The notes under the pieces are model-generated. The model was not told where the DNA came from, ran no database searches, and saw only the letters and a program-made list of their open reading frames with translations. A stretch of DNA of 64,000 nucleotides from Acidobacteriota bacterium (GTDB lineage: Bacteria; Acidobacteriota; Terriglobia; Acidiferrales; UBA7541): positions 1 through 64,000 of the forward strand of contig JABCZJ010000002.1 in NCBI GenBank assembly GCA_013289715.1, read 5' to 3'. A program made the position numbers and the translations under genes. Below, one piece after another: positions 53,834-62,867 of the stretch. Numbering within the stretch: the stretch's first letter is position 1; each line of letters opens with the position of its first letter.

Positions 53834-54798
53834 AGAAACACGTGAAGAAAATCGCGGACGCGAAACCTGCGGCGAAGCTTGTGAAGGGCTTGAGCTTTCA
53901 GGATCTTCTACTAAAGCTCGAAGAATATTGGACGCGACGCGACTGCATCCTTCAACAGCCGTATGACATTGAAGTCGGTGCCGGCACCATGCATCCGGAG
54001 ACTTTTCTGCGCGTGCTGGGACCGGAACCTTACCGCGTGGTTTATGCGCAACCGAGCCGACGCCCCGCGGACGGACGTTACGGCGAAAACCCTAACCGGC
54101 TTTACAAACACACGCAACTTCAAGTGATACTGAAGCCCGCGCCTGCGGACGTGCAGGATTTGTATCTTGAGAGCCTCGCTGCGGTTGGCATCAACTTGAA
54201 GGAACATGATATTCGTTTCGAGGAAGACAATTGGGAATCGCCGACGCTGGGCGCGTGGGGAATTGGCTGGCAAGTGCTGCTCGACGGGCAGGAGATTACA
54301 CAGTTCACTTATTTTCAACAGAGCGGTGGGCAGAATCTGGATCCGATTTCGGTGGAACTGACTTACGGCCTGGATCGCATTGCTTCCTATCTGCAGGGCG
54401 TGGACAACGTTTTCGACGTACGCTGGTCGGAGACGGTGACTTACCGGCAGGTTCGGCTGGCCGAAGAGCAGCAATTTTCGGCGTACAGCTTCGATTATGC
54501 GGACGCGGTGTCCACACGCAAACAGTTTGATCTGGCCGAAGCGGAGTCCGCGCGGCTGCTCGCGGCTTATGCCAGCCTGAAAGGCCCGCAGAAGAAGGGG
54601 TTTCCGATTCTGCAGGCTTACGACTTGTGCCTGAAATGCTCGCACCTTTTTAATTTGCTGGACGCGCGCGGGGCAATTTCTGTGACCGAGCGCGCGGCAA
54701 TGATTGCGCGCGTGCGAAAATTGGCGATTCGCGTGGCTGCTGCTTGGTTGGAACAGAGCGGCGGAGCAGCGAGGGATGCGGCGAAGGTGGTCGCATGA
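53830..54798 (+). CDS. glyQ: glycyl-tRNA synthetase alpha subunit
   Basis: Class II catalytic subunit that forms glycyl-adenylate; 322 residues. Family blocks are [50 protein letters not shown] and [20 protein letters not shown]. The N-terminus is about 20 Lys-rich residues longer than in E. coli. Start is GTG 53830, inside the recO stop. The ATG of glyS overlaps its own stop (54795-54798), giving tight coupling for the alpha2-beta2 enzyme. Confidence 0.95.
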   Translation: MKKHVKKIADAKPAAKLVKGLSFQDLLLKLEEYWTRRDCILQQPYDIEVGAGTMHPETFLRVLGPEPYRVVYAQPSRRPADGRYGENPNRLYKHTQLQVILKPAPADVQDLYLESLAAVGINLKEHDIRFEEDNWESPTLGAWGIGWQVLLDGQEITQFTYFQQSGGQNLDPISVELTYGLDRIASYLQGVDNVFDVRWSETVTYRQVRLAEEQQFSAYSFDYADAVSTRKQFDLAEAESARLLAAYASLKGPQKKGFPILQAYDLCLKCSHLFNLLDARGAISVTERAAMIARVRKLAIRVAAAWLEQSGGAARDAAKVVA

Positions 54799-56966
54799 AA
54801 GCCAAGGCGGCTGTCGAAGGTGGGAAATCGCGCGGAGATTTTCTTTTTGAAATTGGGTGCGAAGAAATTCCCGCGGGAATGATTTTGACGGCGTCGCGAG
54901 AACTTAAAGCATTACTTCAGAAGCAATTTCTCGCGAACGGATTACTGGAAGAAAAATCGGCGGAGGCTTCAATTGAAGCTTTCGGCGCGCCGCGGCGCCT
55001 GGTTGCGATCGCGCGCGGCGTGCGCATGCGTCAGGAAGATGTGACGCGCGAAATTACCGGGCCGCCGAAGTCAGTTGCATACGATCAGGTCGGCGAGCCG
55101 ACACGCGCGGCGATGAGCTTTGCCGAAAAGCAGGGCATTCCAGTTTCGAAGCTGAGCATCGTGAATACGCCGAAGGGCGAATATCTTTGCGCGAAGCAGG
55201 TGGTGATCGGCAGGCCTGCGCTGAAAATTCTCGGCGAAGTGCTGCCACAAGTAATTCTGGAAATTTCCTGGCCGCGCTCGATGTATTGGACCGGTGCGCA
55301 TGGGCCGCGCTTCATTCGGCCGATTCGGTGGATCGTCGCGCTGCTGGGCGGCAAGGTTGTGCCGTTTTCGTTTGCGGGAGTTCAAACGGGGAGTCATACG
55401 GAGGGTCACCGTTTTCTCGGGAAGAAACACATCCCGGTTAAGAGTCCCGCGGATTACGAAATAAAGTTAAAGAAAAACTTTGTATTGGGCCGGCCCGCGG
55501 AGCGCGAGAGCAAAATCGCAACCGAGATTCGCGCGCTCACCAGTCGCGGCGGATTGCGCACGCACGAGGATACTGAGCTGCTGCGGCTCGTCGCCTACCT
55601 CAACGAATACCCGAGCGTGATCGTAGGTGATTTTGATCCAGCGTATCTGGCGCTGCCGGATGAGATTCTGCTGACGGTGATGCGCGACCATCAGAAATAT
55701 TTTGGCCTGGAATCGCGCAACGGGGAATTGGCGCCGCATTTCCTGGCAGTCATTAATCTACCGAAGGATCCTAAGGGCCTGGTGCGGGCTGGCCACGAAC
55801 GCGTGCTGCGCGCACGCTTTGCCGACGCGCAATTCTTCTGGCAGACGGATCAGAAAATCAAGCTGGGTGACTATCTGCCGAAGCTTGCAGCGGTCACTTA
55901 CGAATCGCGGTTGGGAAGTTATAGCGATAAAGTCGCGCGGATGCGTTCGCTGGCGCGGTGGCTGGCGGAGCAGTGGTTCAGCGGCGGGGTATCGCAGGCG
56001 GACGTGGCCGGGTCCGACCGTGCCGCGGAACTCGCGAAGTGCGACCTCGTGACGGGGATGGTCGGTGAATTTCCGGAATTGCAGGGCGTGGTGGGCGGGC
56101 TTTACGCGCGGGCACAAGGCGAGGCGGAAGATATCGCCTGGGCTGTGTATGATCATTACAAGCCGCTGGGGCTGGATGATCCGCTGCCGCGCAATCTGAC
56201 GGGATGCGCCGTGGCGCTTGCGGACAAGCTGGATTCGCTGGTGGCGTGTTTCGCGGTAGGCGCCGTGCCGACGGGTTCGAGCGATCCCTTCGCGTTGCGT
56301 CGTGCGGCGCAGGGAATCGTCAAGATTATTCTAGAGCGCAAGCTCCCGCTGTCGATTTCTGCGGCGATTTCTGCGGCCGCGAAGGCTTTGAAAGAGAATG
56401 CGCCGCGCATTGAGGCTTCCGAAGCGGTGCAGAAGCAGGTGCTTGATTTCCTGTTGGAACGCGCGCGCTACATCCTGCGCGAGCGGCATGGATTCGCCTA
56501 CGACGAGATCAATGCGGCTTTTGCGGCAGGAGCGGACGACCTGGTGGATGCGGTTGATCGTGTGGCTGCGGTGAAAGCGATCCGCAACATGAAGAACTTT
56601 GTGCCGCTGGCGGCTTCGTTCAAACGCATTCGCAATATTCTGGAAAAGTCCGCCTCTGGAATCGATAAATCGCAGCTGACGGTGCAAGCCGACCTGCTGT
56701 GGGAGCCGGCTGAACGTGAGCTGTACGCGGCGGCGCAGCGGATCGGCGAGGAGGCTACGCGCAAGAAGAAAGTCCGAAAGTATCGTGAGGCGCTGGAAGC
56801 GATATCGGAACTTCGTCCGGCGGTGGATTTGTTTTTCGACAAGGTTCTAGTGATGGTTGAGGACCAGAATGTGCGACGAAATCGCGTGGCGCTGCTCGCG
56901 GGGCTACTTAAAGAATTCTCTACGATTGCAGATTTCTCGGAACTGGGTGGAGAGGAAGCGAAGTAA
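54795..56966 (+). CDS. glyS: glycyl-tRNA synthetase beta subunit
   Basis: tRNA-binding and editing-related beta chain, 723 residues, slightly longer than in E. coli. [13 protein letters not shown] starts the family core. [20 protein letters not shown] and [18 protein letters not shown] are typical. The C-terminal third has the HD-like region [16 protein letters not shown] and the anticodon-binding end. ATG 54795 overlaps the glyQ stop by four bases, and the frame's upstream part is glyQ DNA read in another frame. Confidence 0.95.
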   Translation: MKAKAAVEGGKSRGDFLFEIGCEEIPAGMILTASRELKALLQKQFLANGLLEEKSAEASIEAFGAPRRLVAIARGVRMRQEDVTREITGPPKSVAYDQVGEPTRAAMSFAEKQGIPVSKLSIVNTPKGEYLCAKQVVIGRPALKILGEVLPQVILEISWPRSMYWTGAHGPRFIRPIRWIVALLGGKVVPFSFAGVQTGSHTEGHRFLGKKHIPVKSPADYEIKLKKNFVLGRPAERESKIATEIRALTSRGGLRTHEDTELLRLVAYLNEYPSVIVGDFDPAYLALPDEILLTVMRDHQKYFGLESRNGELAPHFLAVINLPKDPKGLVRAGHERVLRARFADAQFFWQTDQKIKLGDYLPKLAAVTYESRLGSYSDKVARMRSLARWLAEQWFSGGVSQADVAGSDRAAELAKCDLVTGMVGEFPELQGVVGGLYARAQGEAEDIAWAVYDHYKPLGLDDPLPRNLTGCAVALADKLDSLVACFAVGAVPTGSSDPFALRRAAQGIVKIILERKLPLSISAAISAAAKALKENAPRIEASEAVQKQVLDFLLERARYILRERHGFAYDEINAAFAAGADDLVDAVDRVAAVKAIRNMKNFVPLAASFKRIRNILEKSASGIDKSQLTVQADLLWEPAERELYAAAQRIGEEATRKKKVRKYREALEAISELRPAVDLFFDKVLVMVEDQNVRRNRVALLAGLLKEFSTIADFSELGGEEAK

Positions 56967-57110
56967 TTTCTGAAGTGGCGCCGCGTGCGTTGAGGCGTCG
57001 GTTTAGTTGTCGGAGCGCCGACGGCTTTCGTTCAAGTGTTTCGTGAGATGGTCACAACGGCCGCCCCTTTTTAGGTTTTTATAAACTTCAAGTGAATCTG
57101 GAGCCAACAG

Positions 57111-59810
57111 ATGAAATACGTTTATTTCTTCGGAGCAGGGAAGGCGGATGGAACCGGCGACATGCGCGATCTGCTGGGCGGCAAAGGCGCCGGACTCGCA
57201 GAGATGACGCGCATCGGTCTGCCGGTGCCGGCCGGGTTCACTATCACGACCGAGACCTGCGACCATTTTCTGACGCACGGCCGGAAATATCCGAGCGCGC
57301 TTCGCGGAGAGGTAGCCAAGAGCATCGCGCGCCTGGAGAAACTCACGGGAAAGAAACTCGGTGACGCGAAGGATCCGCTGCTGGTGAGCGTGCGCTCCGG
57401 TTCAGCGCGGTCTATGCCCGGGATGATGGAGACGATCCTGAATCTGGGGCTCAACGACCGCGCGGTGCAAGGTCTGGCAAAGGCCACGAAGAACGAGAGA
57501 TTTGCGTATGACGCTTATCGGCGATTCGTGCAGATGTACTCGTCGGTCGTGATTGGATTGGCGAAGGAAGACCTCGAACATCGTTTGCGCGCACTAAAAC
57601 AATCGCTCGGCGTGAAGGACGACACGGAAGTGAGCGCCGAGGGCTGGAAGAGACTGGTCGGAGAAGACAAGGCTTACTATAAAGAAAAGACCGGCGAGCC
57701 ATTTCCGGATGATCCGCAGGAGCAGTTGTGGGGTGCAATCGGCGCCGTGTTCGATTCCTGGATGGGCGAGAAGGCGGTGACCTACCGGCGTGTCGAGAAA
57801 ATAGCGGGCCTGTTGGGCACGGCGGTGAACGTGGTACAGATGGTGTTTGGCAATACCGGCGACGACTCCGGCACCGGCGTCTGCTTCACGCGCGACCCTT
57901 CAACCGGCAAGAAAACTTTCTTCGGCGATTTCCTGCTGAATGCGCAAGGCGAAGATGTGGTGGCGGGAATCCGCACGCCGATGCAACTGCAAGAAATGGC
58001 CAAGCGCATGCCGAAGGTGTACCCGCAACTGGAGCGCGTGCGACACAAACTGGAAAAGCATTATCGCGACATGCAGGACCTGGAATTCACGGTGGAGAAC
58101 GGCAAGCTGTACATGTTGCAAACGCGCACCGGCAAGCGTTCACCTTCTGCCGCGTTTCAAATTGCCGTGGATATGGTGAACGAGAAGCTGATCAATATTG
58201 AAGAAGCACTTGAACGTATCAAGCCTGAAGATGTGGAGCGACTTTTCTATCCGGTCATTGATCAGAAATTGTCGCGCACAGAATTGTCCAGCCGCTTGCT
58301 TGTGACGGGAAACAACGCGGTGCCGGGAGCGGCAGTGGGCAAGGTAGTTTTCACGGCGCAGGCTGCGGAGGAGTGGGCGGCGCGCGGTGAAAAAGTGATC
58401 TTGGTGCGGCATGAGACCAGCCCGGAAGACGTGGGCGGTATGTTCGTCGCGCAGGGAATTCTGACGGCGACGGGCGGCAAGACCAGCCACGCCGCGGTGG
58501 TGGCGCGCGGCTGGGGCAAGTGCTGCATCGTGGGCGCGGAAAAACTGGGCATCGATCTCGCGAAAAAGACGATTCATGCCAATGGCAAGGCGGTTCGCGA
58601 AGGCGAATGGATAACTCTCGACGGCGGCGATGGCTCGGTGTACACGGGCCAAATCGATCTGGTTCGCCCGCAGCCACCGAAGGCGTTCGCTACGCTCATG
58701 AAATGGGCCGACAAGGTACGCCGTATCGGCGTGCGCACGAACGCAGACACGCCGCACGATGCGAAAGTGGCGCTCGAGATGGGTGCGGAAGGCATCGGCC
58801 TGTGCCGTACCGAGCATATGTTCTTCAAGGATTTCGAACATCCGGAGAAGAGCGTCGAGCGGCAACGCGCGATTCAGGAAATGATCCTGGCCGAGGTGCC
58901 GGAAGCGCGCCGCGCGGCGCTCGATAAGCTGCTCCCGTTCCAGCGGCGGGATTTCATCGGCCTATTCGAGGTGATGGACGGGCTGCCCGTGACGATTCGC
59001 CTGATTGACCCGCCGCTACACGAATTTGTGCCGCACGATTCGGCAAAGCAGGCTGAGCTCGCGAAGCAGATCGGCATCTCCGCAGAGGCCGTGGCGCGTC
59101 GAGTGGAACAATTACATGAAGCTAACCCGATGCTGGGTCATCGCGGCTGCAGGTTGTGCATTACTTATCCGGAAATCTTGGAGATGCAAGTTCGAGCGAT
59201 CATTGAAGCCGCGATTGACTGCCAGAAGCGCGGCATTAAAGTGATACCTGAGATCATGCATCCGCTGACTCTGGATAAAAAGGAACTGAAAATTCTCGAT
59301 GATCAGACCCGCAAGGTCGCCGAGGAAATTATTTCGCGATCTAAAGTGAAACTTCACTATCTGGTTGGCACGATGATCGAATTGCCGCGCGCGGCATTGC
59401 TGGCAGATCAGATTGCAGAGGTCGCCGAGTTCTTCTCGTTCGGGACCAACGACCTGACGCAAACTGTCATGGGGCTTTCGCGCGACGACGCTGGCCGCTT
59501 CCTGCCGGAATATGTGGATGAGCGCAAGGCGGGAATCTTCAAGGAAGATCCATTCCAGTCGCTCGACATTCCCGGCGTGGGCATGCTGGTTGAATGGGGC
59601 ATCGAGCGGGGGCGAAAGACGAGGCCGCACCTGGAGATCGGCATTTGCGGTGAACATGGTGGCGACGCGGAGAGCGTGAAATTCTGCCATCGCGTGAAGA
59701 TGGATTACGTGAGCGCTTCGCCATTCCGCGTGCCCACGGCGCGGCTGGCGGCGGCGCAGGCGGTGATTGAAGAGAAGAAGGCTAACAAGCCGGCTCGAGC
59801 GAAACGCTAA
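57111..59810 (+). CDS. ppdK: pyruvate, phosphate dikinase
   Basis: Interconverts pyruvate, ATP and phosphate with PEP, AMP and PPi; 899 residues. The N-terminal nucleotide-binding domain has YVYFFGAGKADGTGDM, LLGGKGAGLAEMT and SVRSGSARSMPGMM. The swivelling domain has the phospho-His in GGKTSHAAVVARGWGK. The C-terminal PEP/pyruvate domain shows CRTEHMFF and the catalytic Cys in GICGEHGGD. An SD-like GGAG precedes ATG 57111. It follows glyS by about 145 bases. The enzyme can serve glycolysis or gluconeogenesis. Confidence 0.95.
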   Translation: MKYVYFFGAGKADGTGDMRDLLGGKGAGLAEMTRIGLPVPAGFTITTETCDHFLTHGRKYPSALRGEVAKSIARLEKLTGKKLGDAKDPLLVSVRSGSARSMPGMMETILNLGLNDRAVQGLAKATKNERFAYDAYRRFVQMYSSVVIGLAKEDLEHRLRALKQSLGVKDDTEVSAEGWKRLVGEDKAYYKEKTGEPFPDDPQEQLWGAIGAVFDSWMGEKAVTYRRVEKIAGLLGTAVNVVQMVFGNTGDDSGTGVCFTRDPSTGKKTFFGDFLLNAQGEDVVAGIRTPMQLQEMAKRMPKVYPQLERVRHKLEKHYRDMQDLEFTVENGKLYMLQTRTGKRSPSAAFQIAVDMVNEKLINIEEALERIKPEDVERLFYPVIDQKLSRTELSSRLLVTGNNAVPGAAVGKVVFTAQAAEEWAARGEKVILVRHETSPEDVGGMFVAQGILTATGGKTSHAAVVARGWGKCCIVGAEKLGIDLAKKTIHANGKAVREGEWITLDGGDGSVYTGQIDLVRPQPPKAFATLMKWADKVRRIGVRTNADTPHDAKVALEMGAEGIGLCRTEHMFFKDFEHPEKSVERQRAIQEMILAEVPEARRAALDKLLPFQRRDFIGLFEVMDGLPVTIRLIDPPLHEFVPHDSAKQAELAKQIGISAEAVARRVEQLHEANPMLGHRGCRLCITYPEILEMQVRAIIEAAIDCQKRGIKVIPEIMHPLTLDKKELKILDDQTRKVAEEIISRSKVKLHYLVGTMIELPRAALLADQIAEVAEFFSFGTNDLTQTVMGLSRDDAGRFLPEYVDERKAGIFKEDPFQSLDIPGVGMLVEWGIERGRKTRPHLEIGICGEHGGDAESVKFCHRVKMDYVSASPFRVPTARLAAAQAVIEEKKANKPARAKR

Positions 59811-59828
59811 AGACCCGTAGGTCAAGTC

Positions 59829-60527
59829 ATGCGCCACGTTTCTTGGACCGTTGGCGAGGAGCGGACCATTTCGCCAGGGAAATTGCAGACGACGGACGGG
59901 CGGCCGCTAATTGTTGGTATTTGCGGCGGGACCGGCTCGGGCAAGACCACGATCACTCGGCGAATCATCGAGGCACTGTCCGAAACCAATGTAGTGGTGC
60001 TGCAGCAGGACAACTATTACCGCGATTATCCCGGCATGCCGTTCGAAGAGCGGGTGAAAGTGAACTTCGATCATCCCGATTCGATGGACACCCCGCTGCT
60101 CGCCGAGAACGTGCGGCAATTGCGCGCGGGCCAGGCGATTGAACGTCCCACCTACGATTACGCCAACTTTCAGCGGTTGAAGGGAACGGTGCGTATTGAG
60201 CCGCGCGCGGCGATTATTGTGGAAGGGATTTTGATTTTTGAGAACAAGGCGCTGCGCGAGTTGCTGGACATAAGAATCTTCGTGGATACCGACGCGGACT
60301 TGCGTTTCATACGGCGGCTGGTGCGGGACATACGTGATCGCGGGCGCACCACGCAGATGGTCGTGGAGCAATATATGAAGACGGTGCGGCCGATGCACCT
60401 GGAGTTTGTCGAGCCGTCGAAGAGATATGCGGACGTGATCATTCCGGAGGGCGGGCATAACGACGTGGGGATTGACCTGGTGATTCAGAAGATCAGGTCG
60501 CTGGTGCCGCGAGCGGCGGAGCAGTGA
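59829..60527 (+). CDS. udk: uridine kinase
   Basis: Phosphorylates uridine and cytidine to their monophosphates; 232 residues. The P-loop is GICGGTGSGKTT. Further family blocks are QQDNYYRDYPGMP, NFDHPDSMDTPLL, PTYDYANFQR and VVEGILIFENKALREL, with FIRRLVRDIRDRGRTT as lid region. The first 25 residues are extra. It starts 19 bases after ppdK on the same strand, so the two may be co-transcribed. Confidence 0.93.
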   Translation: MRHVSWTVGEERTISPGKLQTTDGRPLIVGICGGTGSGKTTITRRIIEALSETNVVVLQQDNYYRDYPGMPFEERVKVNFDHPDSMDTPLLAENVRQLRAGQAIERPTYDYANFQRLKGTVRIEPRAAIIVEGILIFENKALRELLDIRIFVDTDADLRFIRRLVRDIRDRGRTTQMVVEQYMKTVRPMHLEFVEPSKRYADVIIPEGGHNDVGIDLVIQKIRSLVPRAAEQ

Positions 60528-60591
60528 ACGAAATTCGAGTTTCGTGCGTATCAATCTATGTGGGTGAGTGCAGGAGCGGAGTAAGGAGTTG

Positions 60592-60792
60592 ATGGTGAAA
60601 TTTCTACTTTGGTGCATTTTGCTGGTGCTGTGCTGGCCGCTGGCTTTGCTGGCGCTGGTGCTGTATCCGCTTTTGTGGCTAATCTTGCTACCGTTCCGAA
60701 TTTTGGGGATCGCCGTGGACGGCGTGTTCGACCTGCTGCGCGGGATTTTGTTTTTGCCGGGGCGGATATTGCGCGGGCCGCGCAGCGCTTGA
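60592..60792 (+). CDS. small membrane protein
   Basis: A 66-residue hydrophobic protein of unknown function. Two adjacent spans (LLWCILLVLCWPLALLALVL and YPLLWLILLPFRILGIAV) are followed by a basic amphipathic end (LRGILFLPGRILRGPRS). ATG 60592 is preceded by AAGGAG; GTG 60595 is possible. It lies 64 bases after udk. Similar short proteins occur in acidobacteria and bacteroidetes from memory; I cannot name the family. Confidence 0.65.
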   Translation: MVKFLLWCILLVLCWPLALLALVLYPLLWLILLPFRILGIAVDGVFDLLRGILFLPGRILRGPRSA

Positions 60793-60824
60793 CTGAGGCA
60801 CGGGGAAAGCAGAGCCCTCCCTGC

Positions 60825-60874
60825 GTCCCGCGCCCGTCCCACGGCTGTGGGACGGGAAAGAAAAAGCGCGGGAC
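60825..60874. ncRNA. nested hairpin, candidate structured RNA element
   Basis: An outer pair GTCCCGCG (60825-60832) / CGCGGGAC (60867-60874) encloses an inner perfect hairpin CCCGTCCCAC (60833-60842), loop GGCT, GTGGGACGGG (60847-60856). The only unpaired part is a 10-base A-rich bulge (AAAGAAAAAG). It lies 33 bases after the small membrane protein stop. The layout looks like a folded RNA rather than a simple terminator, since no T-run follows on the plus strand. Confidence 0.4.
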
Positions 60875-61073
60875 TGCGATCGGGATGATACTCCGTACAG
60901 TATTTCGCAGGCGTCGAGAAAACGTAGAGGATTCGTTTAACGATGGGCTGGCCGACAATTCGGGCGACGGTTTAGATTGTGAGCGTGAAGCAAAAGCTAC
61001 AGAGATGTGTTAGACCGCGTAGTGAGAGTGCGGCCTCTGGAAGCATGGCATCAATCAAGCTTTCAGTTTCACT

Positions 61074-62495
61074 TTAAGGTTTTACGGCGGCTTGTGGATC
61101 GGCAGTTTGCACGATCACCGGAAACACCGGCGCGGTGGTTATCGCCGGAGCGACTTGAGATACAGGTTGAGGTTGGGCTTGAGGTTTCGCGGCGGCCTGC
61201 TTAACGTTTGAAGATCGCGGTACGCGCAGCGGGATGTTGCCGTCTACCAGCGCCGTGTAGTGGTCGGACGATGCAGAGATTGCTGGCGCACCCTTGCGGT
61301 ACTCCGAGAGGAAGAACGGATAGCCGGCGAATCTCCCAATGGCTGCTTTCGAGTCTTGCACCGCGGCAAAAGTCGCGGGGACGTGGTCCCCGGTTGCCGC
61401 TGTAATATCCTGCATGAACCAAACCACCTGCCCAGAACTTCCCAAACTAGATCGCCTCACCGCCATGATTCGCGCGCGCGCTTCCGCCCCTTTGGGAATC
61501 ACGGTGACGCCGTTCAACGTCACGGGTTCGGCGACCGTCATTTCCACGACGGAGCCTTCTTGTAGGTTATCGGCGGGAACATCGCTGCTCACGGCCACTT
61601 GCACCGGCGTTTGATCGGGAATATTTACTTCGATCGAAGGCGCGCCGTCCGGCATGAGTGCGGGGAATGCGGCTGGCGCATGCATCATCGCCAGAATGAT
61701 GCGGTCGGAAACGCCGGACAATTTCAAGCGATGAAGCGCCGCGGGCGAGGTGTCGAAATCGCAGCGAGAGGCATTTAGCCGCGTAATAATCTCATCCGGG
61801 CTGAGGTGCGCGCCTTGCATTTTCATTACGTTCACGTTGGTGAGGAGCGGCGCGGACTCGCTGGGTCCCGCGACAATGGACCGTTCGATCGGCTGTTCGG
61901 CGAAGGGGACGGGCACCTGTGCGGCCGGTTGATTAGCCGGCTGGCTCGGCGCCAGGGCGATCGACTCGACGCTCGGCTGAACGATGGTTGGACCGGGCGC
62001 GGTAGTGAGAGTGGAAGTGGGAACAAGCGTCTCGACAATCGTCGGCGCGGGCGCTGGCGCCGGAGCAGCTGCCTCGACAATCGGCTGTATGGGCGTGGCC
62101 GTCGGCGCGACGGTCGGAACAACCGCTGCTTCGGGCTGCGCCTGAGTAACCGCCTGTTCGACCGGGGCCTCTGACTTGAGCTCGGGCTTTGGCTTCTGGG
62201 TCCACCCGAACGTGTAGACCGCTTGAGGAGGAGGCGCTGTGGTCGAAAGATCGCTGGTCGGAACCCAGCCGAATCGGCCGTCGGCGGTTCGCACCTGGGT
62301 GAATCCTCCATCCTGGCCAGTGATTACAACGTTTTCACCGCAGTGGAGTTTTCCTAGCTCTTCGAACTTCTGAATCGATTTATAGAGCAGGATGTAGGAG
62401 TCGTAGGTTCCGCATTGCGCGTAGGCAGTCGTGTTCGCAGGCGCGGACTGTGGCACAACGAAAAGAATCCCCAATACCACCAAAGCGTATTTCAT
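61074..62495 (-). CDS. exported SH3-domain protein with Pro/Ala/Thr linker
   Basis: A 473-residue secreted protein. The signal peptide (MKYALVVLGILFVVPQSAPA) is followed by a bacterial SH3-like module (CGENVVITGQDGGFTQV, GRFGWVPTSDL) near residues 50-85. A 140-residue Pro/Ala/Thr/Val linker leads to a helical segment (LSPDEIITRLNASRCDF, LKLSGVSDRIILAMM) and a C-terminal beta domain (GSVVEMTVAEPVTLNGVTVI, PKGAEARARIMAV). A Gln/Pro tail ends it. Cell-wall binding by SH3 is common in the class, but the enzyme part is absent. Function unknown. Confidence 0.75.
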   Translation of the reverse strand: MKYALVVLGILFVVPQSAPANTTAYAQCGTYDSYILLYKSIQKFEELGKLHCGENVVITGQDGGFTQVRTADGRFGWVPTSDLSTTAPPPQAVYTFGWTQKPKPELKSEAPVEQAVTQAQPEAAVVPTVAPTATPIQPIVEAAAPAPAPAPTIVETLVPTSTLTTAPGPTIVQPSVESIALAPSQPANQPAAQVPVPFAEQPIERSIVAGPSESAPLLTNVNVMKMQGAHLSPDEIITRLNASRCDFDTSPAALHRLKLSGVSDRIILAMMHAPAAFPALMPDGAPSIEVNIPDQTPVQVAVSSDVPADNLQEGSVVEMTVAEPVTLNGVTVIPKGAEARARIMAVRRSSLGSSGQVVWFMQDITAATGDHVPATFAAVQDSKAAIGRFAGYPFFLSEYRKGAPAISASSDHYTALVDGNIPLRVPRSSNVKQAAAKPQAQPQPVSQVAPAITTAPVFPVIVQTADPQAAVKP

Positions 62496-62867
62496 TTCCA
62501 GCCCCCAGGCCGGTCCAGGAATCGCAGCTGGCGGCGTCCCCGGTCCCGAGTTGAGGCATCTTTTCGCCGGCAGGGCTTGGCGGCAATAGTACTTTGAAAC
62601 AGCTGGCGGATTGGGTTGGTACAGGCGACCTAAAGTGTAGGCTTCGTTAAGGATTAGCAGATCGGCTCAGGAAACTGACATTTTGCGGCGAGCGGATTGC
62701 GAAAAGTTCGCGTACCGCACGAACAATTTTTCTCAAGTTATTGATTAAGTATCGAAAACAGCTTGCTGCGAGGTGCAATGATTCATGTAAAGGAACACTT
62801 CAATTATATTTTCGAAACTGTGCGAGAAGCACTGAGTCGAAAGCGGAGCGTTTTCCGCAGTACTGGT
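62496..62867. other. intergenic region upstream of the SH3 protein gene
   Basis: 372 bases, more A+T-rich than its surroundings toward 62700-62820. No gene or RNA recognised. A weak imperfect hairpin GCGGA/TCCGC near 62843-62860 lies behind the permease stop. Confidence 0.45.
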
